Positions 44,868 through 54,110 of a DNA stretch of 64,000 bases are shown piece after piece. Position numbers and translations under genes: made by a program. The DNA is taken from the NCBI GenBank assembly GCA_017379015.1, contig JAFNXN010000005.1:62001-126000 (forward strand). Reading direction: 5' to 3'. The notes beneath the pieces were generated by a model. It made no database searches, was not told where the DNA came from, and was given only the letters and a program-made list of their open reading frames with translations. The first letter of the stretch is position 1, and the number at the start of each line of letters is the position of its first letter. The DNA is from Alistipes sp. (lineage in GTDB: Bacteria; Bacteroidota; Bacteroidia; Bacteroidales; Rikenellaceae).

Positions 44868-46478
44868 ATGAAAAGATTTTTTAGAGACTCTCTGTCTGTA
44901 GCACTTACCATTGCTATAGCTACACTTCTTGGCACATCATGCAAAAAGGATGATGTCGTAGCCGAGATACCAGGCTGCATTGAGATCATTTGCGAGGTTG
45001 GCGATCGTCCAACAATCCCATTCACGGCTGGTAGCAGCTGGCAGCTATCGTCCGATGCCACATGGTGTAAGTTTATCCAGCCAAGTGGCGAGGTTCAAGA
45101 CATTAAGGGCAATGCTGGTAGCCACACCATAACCCTGCAAATCACCGACGAGGGCATCAAGAGCCAGCCCACATTTGCTAACATCACGATGAAGATGAAT
45201 GGCAAGAAGGGTATCATCGCCACCGTGGAGCGTGGTGCCGACAAGCTTTACATGCGCTTTACCGATATTACCGACACGCCTATACAGTCGATCAAGGCAG
45301 GATATATCGACTGGGTCGAGTTCCGCATAAATGCCAACTTCCGCTTTGCAGCTATCGAGAAGCCCGAGTGGATTGAGTTTGGCATGCGCGATGAGAGCCA
45401 AAATATTATTGTCCCCACAACATCGATCACGGGAGTACCTGGCGAGCAGCTAGAGGCATACGCACGCATAATTCCCGATGGCGAGCGCGAGCGTTATGCG
45501 ATCACCGCCGAGGATGGCTATGTCATCACCTTCTCGAACGATAATGGCAGCTTCACCCTCGACTACCCCGTGACCTTTGATGGCATGGGCAACGACCAGC
45601 TATCGTTTACTGGTCCAACAGACCAGTGCTACAACTGGGAGGTATCGCTCGATGGCAAGCAGTTCCGCCAGACAGACTCCACAACTGGCACAGTGAGCCA
45701 GTTCCAAAACTCTCTCGACTTCTACATCACGGCACTCAACGACAACTATACGGTGCTACGCTTCGAGAAGAAGATAGACCGCGGCATCTCGTCGTACGTA
45801 TGCTACAAGGAGGATGACAGCTCGTGGATCAACTTCAAGCAGGATCCTAGCGACTTCAGCACCCTCACCATAAGTATCGATCCTACGGAGAACACACGCC
45901 ACGGCATGGTCATGGTACTACCTATTGCCGTATGGAACAAGATTCGTGCGAACATCATTGGCAACCTCTTCGAGGTTGATGCCTCATCGGGTGTTGAGCT
46001 TCCAACGCTCATCTACGACTATCAGCAGTATGTCATCTTCGAGTTTGCGCAGCATGACCTAAGCGATGTTGACCAGTACGAGGGAATGTACATCTACCAC
46101 TCACTCACAACACTTGAGATCCCAGCAACTGCGTTCACCACATCGTCGACTCTCGAGAAGTACAATGTCGAGACAGCATATACATGCCCCTTTGTGAACT
46201 CGATTGCCGACAAGAAGCCAGGTATCGTCATCGACCCACGCATCGAGGGATGGACCACAGAGCTACACGATAGTGGTAACGCTACTGCCGAGGTGTGGTA
46301 CAAGGATGAGTTGCTAAAGATCTCGGACGACGAGTACTACATTGGCGAGAACAAGGATGAGCGACTATCCCTCTTCCTTTGGGGTCCTAAGAGCGACTTC
46401 ACGGAGAATGTCTACATCGTGTTCAAGACCAACGGCACTGCTCGCAAGCTGCTCGTTGTCACCCCTCCCGCCCACTAA
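44868..46478 (+). CDS. Surface lipoprotein with BACON-like N-terminal domain
   Basis: 536 residues with a lipoprotein leader ending LLGTSC. Residues about 35-125 match the BACON pattern (FTAGSSWQLSSDATWC, then HTITLQITDE), an Ig-like domain that often binds mucin or carbohydrate. The remaining 400 residues form two or more beta-rich domains of a family I cannot name with certainty; in Bacteroidetes such proteins follow SusCD/DUF4843 pairs (compare DUF5003-type). It probably exposes a binding surface outside the cell. The 46-bp upstream spacer is A-rich but shows no promoter. Confidence 0.78.
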   Translation: MKRFFRDSLSVALTIAIATLLGTSCKKDDVVAEIPGCIEIICEVGDRPTIPFTAGSSWQLSSDATWCKFIQPSGEVQDIKGNAGSHTITLQITDEGIKSQPTFANITMKMNGKKGIIATVERGADKLYMRFTDITDTPIQSIKAGYIDWVEFRINANFRFAAIEKPEWIEFGMRDESQNIIVPTTSITGVPGEQLEAYARIIPDGERERYAITAEDGYVITFSNDNGSFTLDYPVTFDGMGNDQLSFTGPTDQCYNWEVSLDGKQFRQTDSTTGTVSQFQNSLDFYITALNDNYTVLRFEKKIDRGISSYVCYKEDDSSWINFKQDPSDFSTLTISIDPTENTRHGMVMVLPIAVWNKIRANIIGNLFEVDASSGVELPTLIYDYQQYVIFEFAQHDLSDVDQYEGMYIYHSLTTLEIPATAFTTSSTLEKYNVETAYTCPFVNSIADKKPGIVIDPRIEGWTTELHDSGNATAEVWYKDELLKISDDEYYIGENKDERLSLFLWGPKSDFTENVYIVFKTNGTARKLLVVTPPAH

Positions 46479-46481
46479 TGA

Positions 46482-49133
46482 ATGAAAATGGTCATGAAAC
46501 AAAGAGTATTCATATATTGGTCGACTCTGCTATGCGCGCTGCTCACGTTTGCCACAAGTTGCGAACGCAGCTCAGATGACTACGTAGCAGAGTATGGCCA
46601 CGTACAGTTTAAGCTGCTCAAAACCACGCAGATGGAGAGTAGCTCAACACGCGCTGCAACGGAGCTAGAGTGGCTCTCGAATGCGCATAAGATCACTGTG
46701 GTGATGCAGCATGATGGCTCGACAATCACACAGACACTACCTCTGTCGAGCTACGACAAGGAGAGTGCCGAGTGGGGCGTATATAGCGAGAAGCTGCGCC
46801 TGATGACTGGCGAGTATAACATCATCGGCTTCTACATCTACGACAAGCTCGACAACAAGATCCTCGATGGCGATGCAGCTGGCGAATTTAGCGTCACACA
46901 TGGAGGTCTTACAGTCAAGAAGATTGGCGTTGAGACCGTTAAGCGTGGCAAGGTGATGTTTGCCCTATTCAAGGCCTTTGCCACACGCTACGAGGCGGAG
47001 GGCAACTACCCCTTCTCAAGCATCAAGACAGTAGATGTCACCGTGCGAAACACCTTCACACAGAAGGAGACGACCTTCACAAAGCTTCCAGCAACCTACT
47101 ACGAGGCATTTGTCGAGGGATCGTTAGATGAGGAGCTCTACGAGCGCAATGGTCAGAGTTCATACATAGTATGCGCAGGCAGCCACTGGCTAGAGGCGGG
47201 CAACTACATAATCACCTCATACACAACATACTCCGACACTAAGGGCAACAATCGCTTGGAGCGTGCCTCGATTGGCGACATAGACAAGGAGCTTATCAGC
47301 TTCAGTGTTGAGGACAACCAGACAAACATCGCCATTGTCCCTGTGATACTCTCCAAGACTGCTGAGCACATCAAAGACTACGAGGCACTTAAGCAGATTT
47401 GGTTGGCACTCGATGGTCCTAACTGGACATTCCATGGCGAGGAGTACATGGCACGCACCAACTGGGACTTCAACCGCGACATAGACATGTGGGGCAACCA
47501 GCCTGGTGTGACACTTAACGCAGAGGGTCGCGTCGTAGGACTCAACATCTCGGGCTTTGGAGCTCGTGGCGTGGTGCCCGATGCCATAGGTCAACTCACC
47601 GAACTTCAGACACTATATCTTGGCAACCACAACGAGCTTATAGGTGGCTATGACGACACCTCCGGGGCTCGCATATCAGCTATGGACTTCCACGACAAGG
47701 TACTTAGGAGGGATGGTCGCGAGCAGCTAAGCGAGGAGCTAAAGAGCATGATCAATCTCGGTGGCGAGCTACGCCCCATTCTCCAGGCAAAGCCTATCAA
47801 ACAAGATGTCGCATTTGGCAACCTGACAAATGGCATCGAGGGTATCTCGCGCGCTGTGATGCGACTTACAAAGCTCGAGCAGCTATTTATTGCCAACTCC
47901 CCAATTACCGTAGAGGAGTTCTTCGTTGATGTCGACCCTGCCTCGGAGTTTTACGCAGAGCGCGACTCGTGGAGCTGGTCAAACTTCACATCGCTAACCG
48001 ATGTAGAGATCTACAACTGCTCGAAACTTAAGGGGCTACCTCTCGAGATGCTTACGGGTGCTCCCGCGATTCAGTCGCTCAACCTGTCGATGAATCAGGG
48101 TATATCGGGCGAGCAGCTACTAAGCGACTGGGAGGCGATCATTGATGGTGCGTCGGGCGAAGATATTCAGATCCTATACTTCAATAGCGACAACCTTCGC
48201 GAGACCCCTTCACACGACTACCTTAAGCGCATGACGCGCCTTGGTCTTCTCGACCTATCGAGCAACAAGCTCGAGGTGGTACACCCATTTGGCAAGGAGA
48301 TAAGTCCTACGACACTCTACTACGACAACAATAGGATCAAGTCGCTATACCCTGCCGAGGATGGTTACTTCTGCGGTCTTGACCAGCTGGAGACCTTCTC
48401 CTGCTCAGTCAACGCGCTCACCACACTACCAGACCTCTTTACGGCGCGCTCTGTTCACTCGATGATCACGGCAAACTTCTCGTCAAACGCAATCTCATCA
48501 CTCGAGAATGGCGATGCTTGGCGAGGTATCAATGCCTCAACTCTCAACCTTGCGAACAACCGCTTCGAGGAGCTTCCAGCACGTCTGCTTGATAGTGGCT
48601 CGCGCATTGAGACTCTGATGCTGGGTAGCAATGGCATGCGTCGCATTGACGAAGGTGCGCTATCGAGCTCATATAGCCACTATATCACCACTCTCGACCT
48701 AAGCTACAACCGTCTTTCGGAGCTTCCATACGACGATCTTAGCGCAACAAATCTGCCATACCTCTATGGTATCGACCTGTCGTACAACGCCCTTAGCGAG
48801 TTCCCATACGCACCACTATCGATCAACACGCTAACGGTAATCAGCGTACGAGCACAGCGCGACGATGCTGGAAACCGCACACTATCGGAGTGGCCTACAG
48901 GCATCGCAAACTGCCCTAAGCTCTCGGCATTCTACATCGGCTCGAACGACATTGGACTAGTCGAGGATACCATCTCGCCATACATCCTTATCTTCGAGAT
49001 CAAGGACAACCCCAACATCTCGATTGATCTAAGCTCGGTGTGCGACTACATCAAGATGGGATACTACCTACTAATCTACGACACAACTCAGGATATTCGT
49101 GGTTGTGATGCTATTGAACTCGACTCTAAATAA
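46482..49133 (+). CDS. Leucine-rich-repeat surface lipoprotein
   Basis: 883 residues; start ATG 46482 (46494 also possible) with leader ending FATSC. An N-terminal beta domain (about 35-290, starting YGHVQFKLLK, resembling DUF4458) is followed by a short helical WLALDGPNWTF segment that commonly caps bacterial LRR arrays. About 15 irregular LRRs run from residue 345 to the end (LGLLDLSSNKLEVV, TLNLANNRFEELPARL, TLDLSYNRLSELPYD). LRR proteins bind other proteins, so this may recognise the protein substrate of the linked subtilisin and SusCD. It starts 3 bp after the previous stop. Confidence 0.88.
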   Translation: MKMVMKQRVFIYWSTLLCALLTFATSCERSSDDYVAEYGHVQFKLLKTTQMESSSTRAATELEWLSNAHKITVVMQHDGSTITQTLPLSSYDKESAEWGVYSEKLRLMTGEYNIIGFYIYDKLDNKILDGDAAGEFSVTHGGLTVKKIGVETVKRGKVMFALFKAFATRYEAEGNYPFSSIKTVDVTVRNTFTQKETTFTKLPATYYEAFVEGSLDEELYERNGQSSYIVCAGSHWLEAGNYIITSYTTYSDTKGNNRLERASIGDIDKELISFSVEDNQTNIAIVPVILSKTAEHIKDYEALKQIWLALDGPNWTFHGEEYMARTNWDFNRDIDMWGNQPGVTLNAEGRVVGLNISGFGARGVVPDAIGQLTELQTLYLGNHNELIGGYDDTSGARISAMDFHDKVLRRDGREQLSEELKSMINLGGELRPILQAKPIKQDVAFGNLTNGIEGISRAVMRLTKLEQLFIANSPITVEEFFVDVDPASEFYAERDSWSWSNFTSLTDVEIYNCSKLKGLPLEMLTGAPAIQSLNLSMNQGISGEQLLSDWEAIIDGASGEDIQILYFNSDNLRETPSHDYLKRMTRLGLLDLSSNKLEVVHPFGKEISPTTLYYDNNRIKSLYPAEDGYFCGLDQLETFSCSVNALTTLPDLFTARSVHSMITANFSSNAISSLENGDAWRGINASTLNLANNRFEELPARLLDSGSRIETLMLGSNGMRRIDEGALSSSYSHYITTLDLSYNRLSELPYDDLSATNLPYLYGIDLSYNALSEFPYAPLSINTLTVISVRAQRDDAGNRTLSEWPTGIANCPKLSAFYIGSNDIGLVEDTISPYILIFEIKDNPNISIDLSSVCDYIKMGYYLLIYDTTQDIRGCDAIELDSK

Positions 49134-49146
49134 AGAAGATAAGACT

Positions 49147-50811
49147 ATGAAGAGAGTTTACACCATATTGGCTTTGGCGTTAATCATCACTATCGCCTCG
49201 TGCCAGAGAGATAATACCATGATCGAGGGCTTTGAGGCAAACATCAGCAATATCGAGGCTGAGGCTCATGGTGGCGAATATAAGCTTCTTATAAGCTCCG
49301 ATAGAGAGTGGACCGTGACTACCGATGTCCCTTGGATCATGATCTCACCAGCAAATGGCTATGGCAAGGTGCAGTGCAGCGTGAAGATCGACTCTACGCT
49401 AGTACACGACAGTCGCTCGTCAAACATACGCTTCTCGTCTGAGGGTGAGATACTCAAAGATGTAGAGGTGATGCAGAAGGGATATGCCGTGATGGCATCG
49501 CCACGTAGCGAGCTAATCGACATTGCAGCGTCGGCAACACGCTCATCGCGCCACTTCGACATCGACATCACCACAAACGTCGAGTTTAAGACCAGAGTCG
49601 AGTACGACTCGGAGGATGAATGGCTCAATGTGGGCAACTACACGCTGACACTCGACCGCGGCGCACGCCCACGCCACACCACCCTAGGCGTTAACTGGGA
49701 GATGAACACCGAGGCTAAGCCTCGCGAGGCTAAGATCGTGCTAAGCACCGAGAGTGGAGAGATACTCTCGACAGTAAGCGTAAAGCAGGCAGCAGCACCA
49801 CTTATCGAGGATAACCGCGCTGGCGACTCACTCGCCATTGTGACCATCTACGAGAAGCTTAACTGCTGGGCAGAGAATGTTATCTCGACAAGCGAGAGCA
49901 TGAATCGCTGGGAGTGCCTACGCCTATGGCGAGCTACGGATAGCTCACTACCTGAGCCTGAGGCAGTAGGACGTGTGCGCGACCTTGACCTAAGCTACTT
50001 CAACACTGAGGATGACCTTCCTATTGAGCTCAAACACCTCAAATATCTTGAGACGCTATCGCTCTATGGCAATGTCAACACCATGCTTAAGGATATACAC
50101 ATTTGCGACGAGCTGTGCGAGCTTAAATATCTTAAGGATCTGCGCATTGCAGCATTTGGCATTGTGTCGCTACCCGAAAACTTCGTGAAGCTTGGTGCAA
50201 CACTCGAGACCCTTGACCTAAACTCTAACAATCTCACCGAGATTCCCGCTATCCTTACACGCGAGAACTTCCCTAAGCTCAGATCGCTAAACCTAGCGAC
50301 AAACCGTCGTAGGATTGTCGCCGATCTTCGCGGCGAGGAGGGTGCTGGTCTAGGCGATAACACCGCAAAGAGCGAGAGATTTAAGAGGCTACTACTATGG
50401 GAGGAGCTCGAAGAGTTATACCTATCTTATAACTACATAGAGGGTCCTATCCCCGACTTTACGGTGGGCGAGGATGGTGTGCGTGGCTACACTGCGGAAG
50501 ATGTCAAGGAGCGTGGCGACAGCCTCAACTGGGCTGTTGAGAGCTCACTCCCACGCATTCTACCCAATATGCGTCATCTGATGCTCAACCTCAACTTCTT
50601 CACAGGTAAGCTGCCCGACTGGTTGCTCTACCACCCACGACTCATGGAGTGGAGTGCCGAGACGCTAATCTACCAGCAACAGGAGAAGGGTATCGACAGT
50701 GAGGGACGTAGCGTAGGCTTCGACAACACCCCCACATCGCGCGAGTACTACTTTGAGCGTTATCCACTGCTCAGAGGTCGCTACGAGTTTAACGACGAAA
50801 TAGAAGAGTAA
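49147..50811 (+). CDS. BACON-domain plus leucine-rich-repeat lipoprotein
   Basis: 554 residues from ATG 49147, which gives a lipoprotein leader ending TIASC; an upstream in-frame ATG (49099) overlaps the preceding gene and is rejected. There are two BACON-like domains: about 30-115 (LLISSDREWTVTTDVPWI) and 120-215 (FDIDITTNVEFKTRVEY). A linker helix follows (IVTIYEKLNCW) and then an LRR array from about 260 (LRDL/LETLSLYGN, LETLDLNSNNLTEIPA, LRSLNLATNRR, LEELYLSYNYIEGPIPD). It pairs with the preceding LRR protein, and both probably bind extracellular protein or mucin. The gap to the subtilisin gene is 3 bp. Confidence 0.87.
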   Translation: MKRVYTILALALIITIASCQRDNTMIEGFEANISNIEAEAHGGEYKLLISSDREWTVTTDVPWIMISPANGYGKVQCSVKIDSTLVHDSRSSNIRFSSEGEILKDVEVMQKGYAVMASPRSELIDIAASATRSSRHFDIDITTNVEFKTRVEYDSEDEWLNVGNYTLTLDRGARPRHTTLGVNWEMNTEAKPREAKIVLSTESGEILSTVSVKQAAAPLIEDNRAGDSLAIVTIYEKLNCWAENVISTSESMNRWECLRLWRATDSSLPEPEAVGRVRDLDLSYFNTEDDLPIELKHLKYLETLSLYGNVNTMLKDIHICDELCELKYLKDLRIAAFGIVSLPENFVKLGATLETLDLNSNNLTEIPAILTRENFPKLRSLNLATNRRRIVADLRGEEGAGLGDNTAKSERFKRLLLWEELEELYLSYNYIEGPIPDFTVGEDGVRGYTAEDVKERGDSLNWAVESSLPRILPNMRHLMLNLNFFTGKLPDWLLYHPRLMEWSAETLIYQQQEKGIDSEGRSVGFDNTPTSREYYFERYPLLRGRYEFNDEIEE

Positions 50812-50814
50812 GAC

Positions 50815-52857
50815 ATGAAGAGATACGTAATAATCATCGCCATGCTAGTGGCAATAAGTGGTTGCACAAAAGATATTGAGCCACTTGCACCCACAACACC
50901 ACCATCTACAATAGCTCCAATCCCCGAGGGTAGCAACCAAGGTGAGATGATCATCAAGTTTAAGCCCGAGATGGAGAGTATTCTGGATGCTACACTCACA
51001 CGCTCTGGCGAGTGCGCCACACGCTCTGGAATACCCTCGACAGATGAGGTGCTAGAGATCCTCAACGCCTACTCTTTTGAGCGAGTATTTCCCCTAGACC
51101 CACGCCACGAGGAGCGCACACGCGAGGCGGGCCTGCACCTATGGTATATCGTTAAGTTTGACACAAGCGAAGATCTCGAGAGTGCATATAAGCGTCTGTC
51201 ACAACTTGGCGAGGTGGACAAGGTACAATGCAACAGAGAGATTGAGCGTGCCTACAACCCCTCGTCAGCACCCCGTTTCGTGAGTTGTGACGAGGCAATA
51301 GCTGCGGCAACGACACGTAGCTCGACACTACCATTTAACGATCCTGAGCTCTACCGCCAGTGGTGCTACATCAACGACGGCACTGCCACCTTTGCACAGG
51401 AGTGGGCAGGTGTGTTGGCTGGTTGCGATGCTGGTTGCGAGGAGGCATGGGAGCTATGCACGGGCGATGAGGAGATCATCGTAGCGGTATTCGATGAGGC
51501 TGTGATGTGGAGCCACCCCGACCTTCAGGATAACATCTGGATAAACGAGGGTGAGGAGCTTCACGCCGGCAAGGATGCCGATGGCAATGGATATGTTGAC
51601 GACAAATATGGCTACAACTTCGTGCGTAACACAGGTGTTACGTCATGGACATCAAATGGCAGTACGGGACATGGCACACACGTAGCTGGAACAATAGCTG
51701 CGGTCAACGATAACGGCATAGGCTGCTCGGGCATCGCAGGTGGCGGCAAGGGCAACAAGGGTGTCAAGATCATGACATGCCAGCTCTTCGACGGCATGAA
51801 CTCCTGCTCACTAGCCATGGAGGCGCGCGCCATGAAGTATGCTGCCGACAATGGTGCAGTGATCCTTCAGTGCTCATGGGGCTACAACTCATCGAAGGCA
51901 AACGCCATCCTCGGCTACACACCAGGACCTGCTACGGAGGAGGAGTGGGCAGCCCTATACCCACTGGAGAAGGAGGCTATAGACTACTTCATCCACTGCG
52001 CAGGCTCGCCAAATGGAGTTATCGACGGAGGCCTTGTGATCTTCGCCTCGGGAAATGAGTATGCTGCACAGTCATCGTTCCCTGCCGCCTACTCAAAGTG
52101 TATCTCCGTTTCGGCTCTCGCTGCCGACTACACACCCGCCTCATACTCTAACTATGGCAAGGAGGTACTTCTCTCGGCACCAGGTGGCGATTTGGAGTAC
52201 TACGGAACGCCAGGCGCGAACGACAACATCTACGACGAAAATGGCATACTCCAAGAGCAGGGAGGCATCTACTCGACACTTGTTGTTAATGGCGTTGCTG
52301 GCTATGGCTACTACGAGGGAACATCTATGGCATGTCCTCACGTCTCGGGTGTGGCGGCACTAGGTCTTGCATACGCCAAGCAGCAGAAGCGTCACTTTAC
52401 CGCAGAGGAGTTTCGCGATTTGATGTACGACACGGCACGCGACATTGATGAGTACTTCATAGGCGAAAAGCTATTCTACATGAACCACTCCTCGGCGGGA
52501 GCAGCACCCATGAAGATGATGCTAGGCGACTATCGCGGCAAGATGGGTCGATTAGTAGATGCTGGTGCGCTTCTTAAGGCTATTGATGGTAGCGGTCGCG
52601 ATATGCGCTTACCTAATATATATATAGCACCCGGCACTACGCAGCAACTCAACCTTGAGAGATACATCGCACAGAGGGCTACGCAGGCAAGCGTAACAAA
52701 CCAAGATATAGCGCGTGTAACACTCGAGAACAACATCCTTACCATTGAGGCTAAGGCCGTAGGACAGACATCGCTAAGCATAAGGTGCGAGGATGGCTCG
52801 ACACACTATGCGACAATCACCGTACGCAAGGGTGCAAACGATAACGGATGGTTATAA
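50815..52857 (+). CDS. Subtilisin-family (S8) serine protease lipoprotein
   Basis: 680 residues. Lipoprotein leader ending VAISGC; a propeptide-like region (about 40-145, GEMIIKFKPEME); the S8 domain with a complete triad D227 (VAVFDEAVMWSHPDL), H286 (GHGTHVAG) and S504 (GTSMACPHVSG), and oxyanion Asn in FASGNEY. A C-terminal Ig-like domain ends TSLSIRCEDGSTHYATITV. The lipid anchor and operon suggest a surface protease that cuts protein substrates for SusCD import. The propeptide region implies activation by self-cleavage. A maturation or defence role for neighbouring lipoproteins is an alternative. Confidence 0.92.
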   Translation: MKRYVIIIAMLVAISGCTKDIEPLAPTTPPSTIAPIPEGSNQGEMIIKFKPEMESILDATLTRSGECATRSGIPSTDEVLEILNAYSFERVFPLDPRHEERTREAGLHLWYIVKFDTSEDLESAYKRLSQLGEVDKVQCNREIERAYNPSSAPRFVSCDEAIAAATTRSSTLPFNDPELYRQWCYINDGTATFAQEWAGVLAGCDAGCEEAWELCTGDEEIIVAVFDEAVMWSHPDLQDNIWINEGEELHAGKDADGNGYVDDKYGYNFVRNTGVTSWTSNGSTGHGTHVAGTIAAVNDNGIGCSGIAGGGKGNKGVKIMTCQLFDGMNSCSLAMEARAMKYAADNGAVILQCSWGYNSSKANAILGYTPGPATEEEWAALYPLEKEAIDYFIHCAGSPNGVIDGGLVIFASGNEYAAQSSFPAAYSKCISVSALAADYTPASYSNYGKEVLLSAPGGDLEYYGTPGANDNIYDENGILQEQGGIYSTLVVNGVAGYGYYEGTSMACPHVSGVAALGLAYAKQQKRHFTAEEFRDLMYDTARDIDEYFIGEKLFYMNHSSAGAAPMKMMLGDYRGKMGRLVDAGALLKAIDGSGRDMRLPNIYIAPGTTQQLNLERYIAQRATQASVTNQDIARVTLENNILTIEAKAVGQTSLSIRCEDGSTHYATITVRKGANDNGWL

Positions 52858-52860
52858 CAG

Positions 52861-53649
52861 GTGAAGAGGCTTAGTTACATAGTACTTACGCTTGCATCGC
52901 TACTCAACGTGGCGACACTCTCGGCACAGCTAAGCACGCTGCCCACGCGCCAGCAACTCGATAGCATGGCAAACCCATCGCTCTCGACAACAGCATCGCG
53001 AGGCATACGTGCAGACAAGGAGCATGTTGAGCTGGGTGAGATCGACGGCACGAGGAGCATCAGCATTGAGTTTCTTCTGCGCAACACCACATCTCGGAGC
53101 GTAACAATAAAGGAGTATCGCTCGACATGCGGCTGTCTACGCGTAGAGAGCCACCCAACAACACTCCACGCGGGCGAGTCAACCACCCTACGTGCTACAC
53201 TCACCCCCTCGGGACATAACGGAGCGTATGAACGACGCATATTGGTATATACCTCGCTTGACGAGAAACATCCCACAGAGCGACTATCGGTAAGCTACAC
53301 GCTGCACTCAAGCGATAAGTTTGCGCACCTCACTCGACAGATGGGACCTCTGCGCATGAGCCGCAAGGGCGTGCTACTCGACAACCTTAAGGTGGGCACA
53401 ACACGCACTGAGCGCATCATCGTGGCAAATACGAGCGATAAGAGCATAACGCTGAGTGCTAGACCAACAATCGAGGGTCTGCAATTCAGCCTCAAGCCCA
53501 CGACGCTTAAACCCGACGAGCAGGGCGAGATAACGATTAGCTACACGCCTGAGCAACTCCCCGAGAAGAACCTTGAGACGATGCTGATCGTAGAGGGCAT
53601 CGAAGCAAAACCTACAGATAGAATGATCCGAATAATTTTAAAGAGATAG
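52861..53649 (+). CDS. DUF1573-like Ig-fold protein
   Basis: 262 residues starting with GTG 52861, three bases after the protease stop. Sec signal peptide ending ATLSAQ with no lipobox. Two Ig-like domains of the DUF1573 type follow: the first contains FLLRNTTSRSVTIKEYRSTCGC and ATLTPSGHNG, the second VANTSDKSITLSARP and ISYTPEQLP. The paired cysteines CGC are typical of this family. It is a periplasmic or exported protein of unknown function that often travels with Bacteroidetes surface loci; an accessory or chaperone role is possible. Confidence 0.83.
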   Translation: MKRLSYIVLTLASLLNVATLSAQLSTLPTRQQLDSMANPSLSTTASRGIRADKEHVELGEIDGTRSISIEFLLRNTTSRSVTIKEYRSTCGCLRVESHPTTLHAGESTTLRATLTPSGHNGAYERRILVYTSLDEKHPTERLSVSYTLHSSDKFAHLTRQMGPLRMSRKGVLLDNLKVGTTRTERIIVANTSDKSITLSARPTIEGLQFSLKPTTLKPDEQGEITISYTPEQLPEKNLETMLIVEGIEAKPTDRMIRIILKR

Positions 53650-53651
53650 AT

Positions 53652-54098
53652 ATGAGACTATTAAGAGTACTACTTATGGCGACTATCGCACTCTGCACAT
53701 GCGCATCGTGTGGCAAGGAGGCACCATTTGAGGATGTCACACAGAAAGATACTACTGTGACATACAGCACGATTGAGGGTTGCTGGCAACTCACACACCT
53801 CGATGGAATGGAGCTACTCGCCGAGACGATGCTATATGCCAAGTTCTCGCGCCACGATCGCAGCTTCGAGCTATGGGATAACATAGGCTCGATGTATATG
53901 CGCAAGAGCACAGGCTACTTCACGATCACCCAAGATGAGAGTGGCGCATGCTGGCTAAGTGGCAGATACGATAATGGCGTAGGCGACTGGATGGAGGAGT
54001 ATCGCATTGAGATGCTTGACGCAGAGAGGATGCAGCTTAGGGCAACAAGCTGCATGGAGTTTAAGCGCATAGAGAGACTACCCGAATTTAACCAATAA
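53652..54098 (+). CDS. Small lipocalin-like lipoprotein
   Basis: 148 residues. Lipoprotein leader ending TCASC. The pattern EGCWQLTHLDGM near residue 42, followed by strands and an end with ERMQLRATSCMEFKRIE, resembles the compact lipocalin-type barrels common among Bacteroidetes lipoproteins. Ligand unknown. It lies two bases after the DUF1573-like gene and 12 bp before the next lipoprotein gene, inside the same operon. Confidence 0.78.
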   Translation: MRLLRVLLMATIALCTCASCGKEAPFEDVTQKDTTVTYSTIEGCWQLTHLDGMELLAETMLYAKFSRHDRSFELWDNIGSMYMRKSTGYFTITQDESGACWLSGRYDNGVGDWMEEYRIEMLDAERMQLRATSCMEFKRIERLPEFNQ

Positions 54099-54110
54099 CA
54101 CAATAACTTT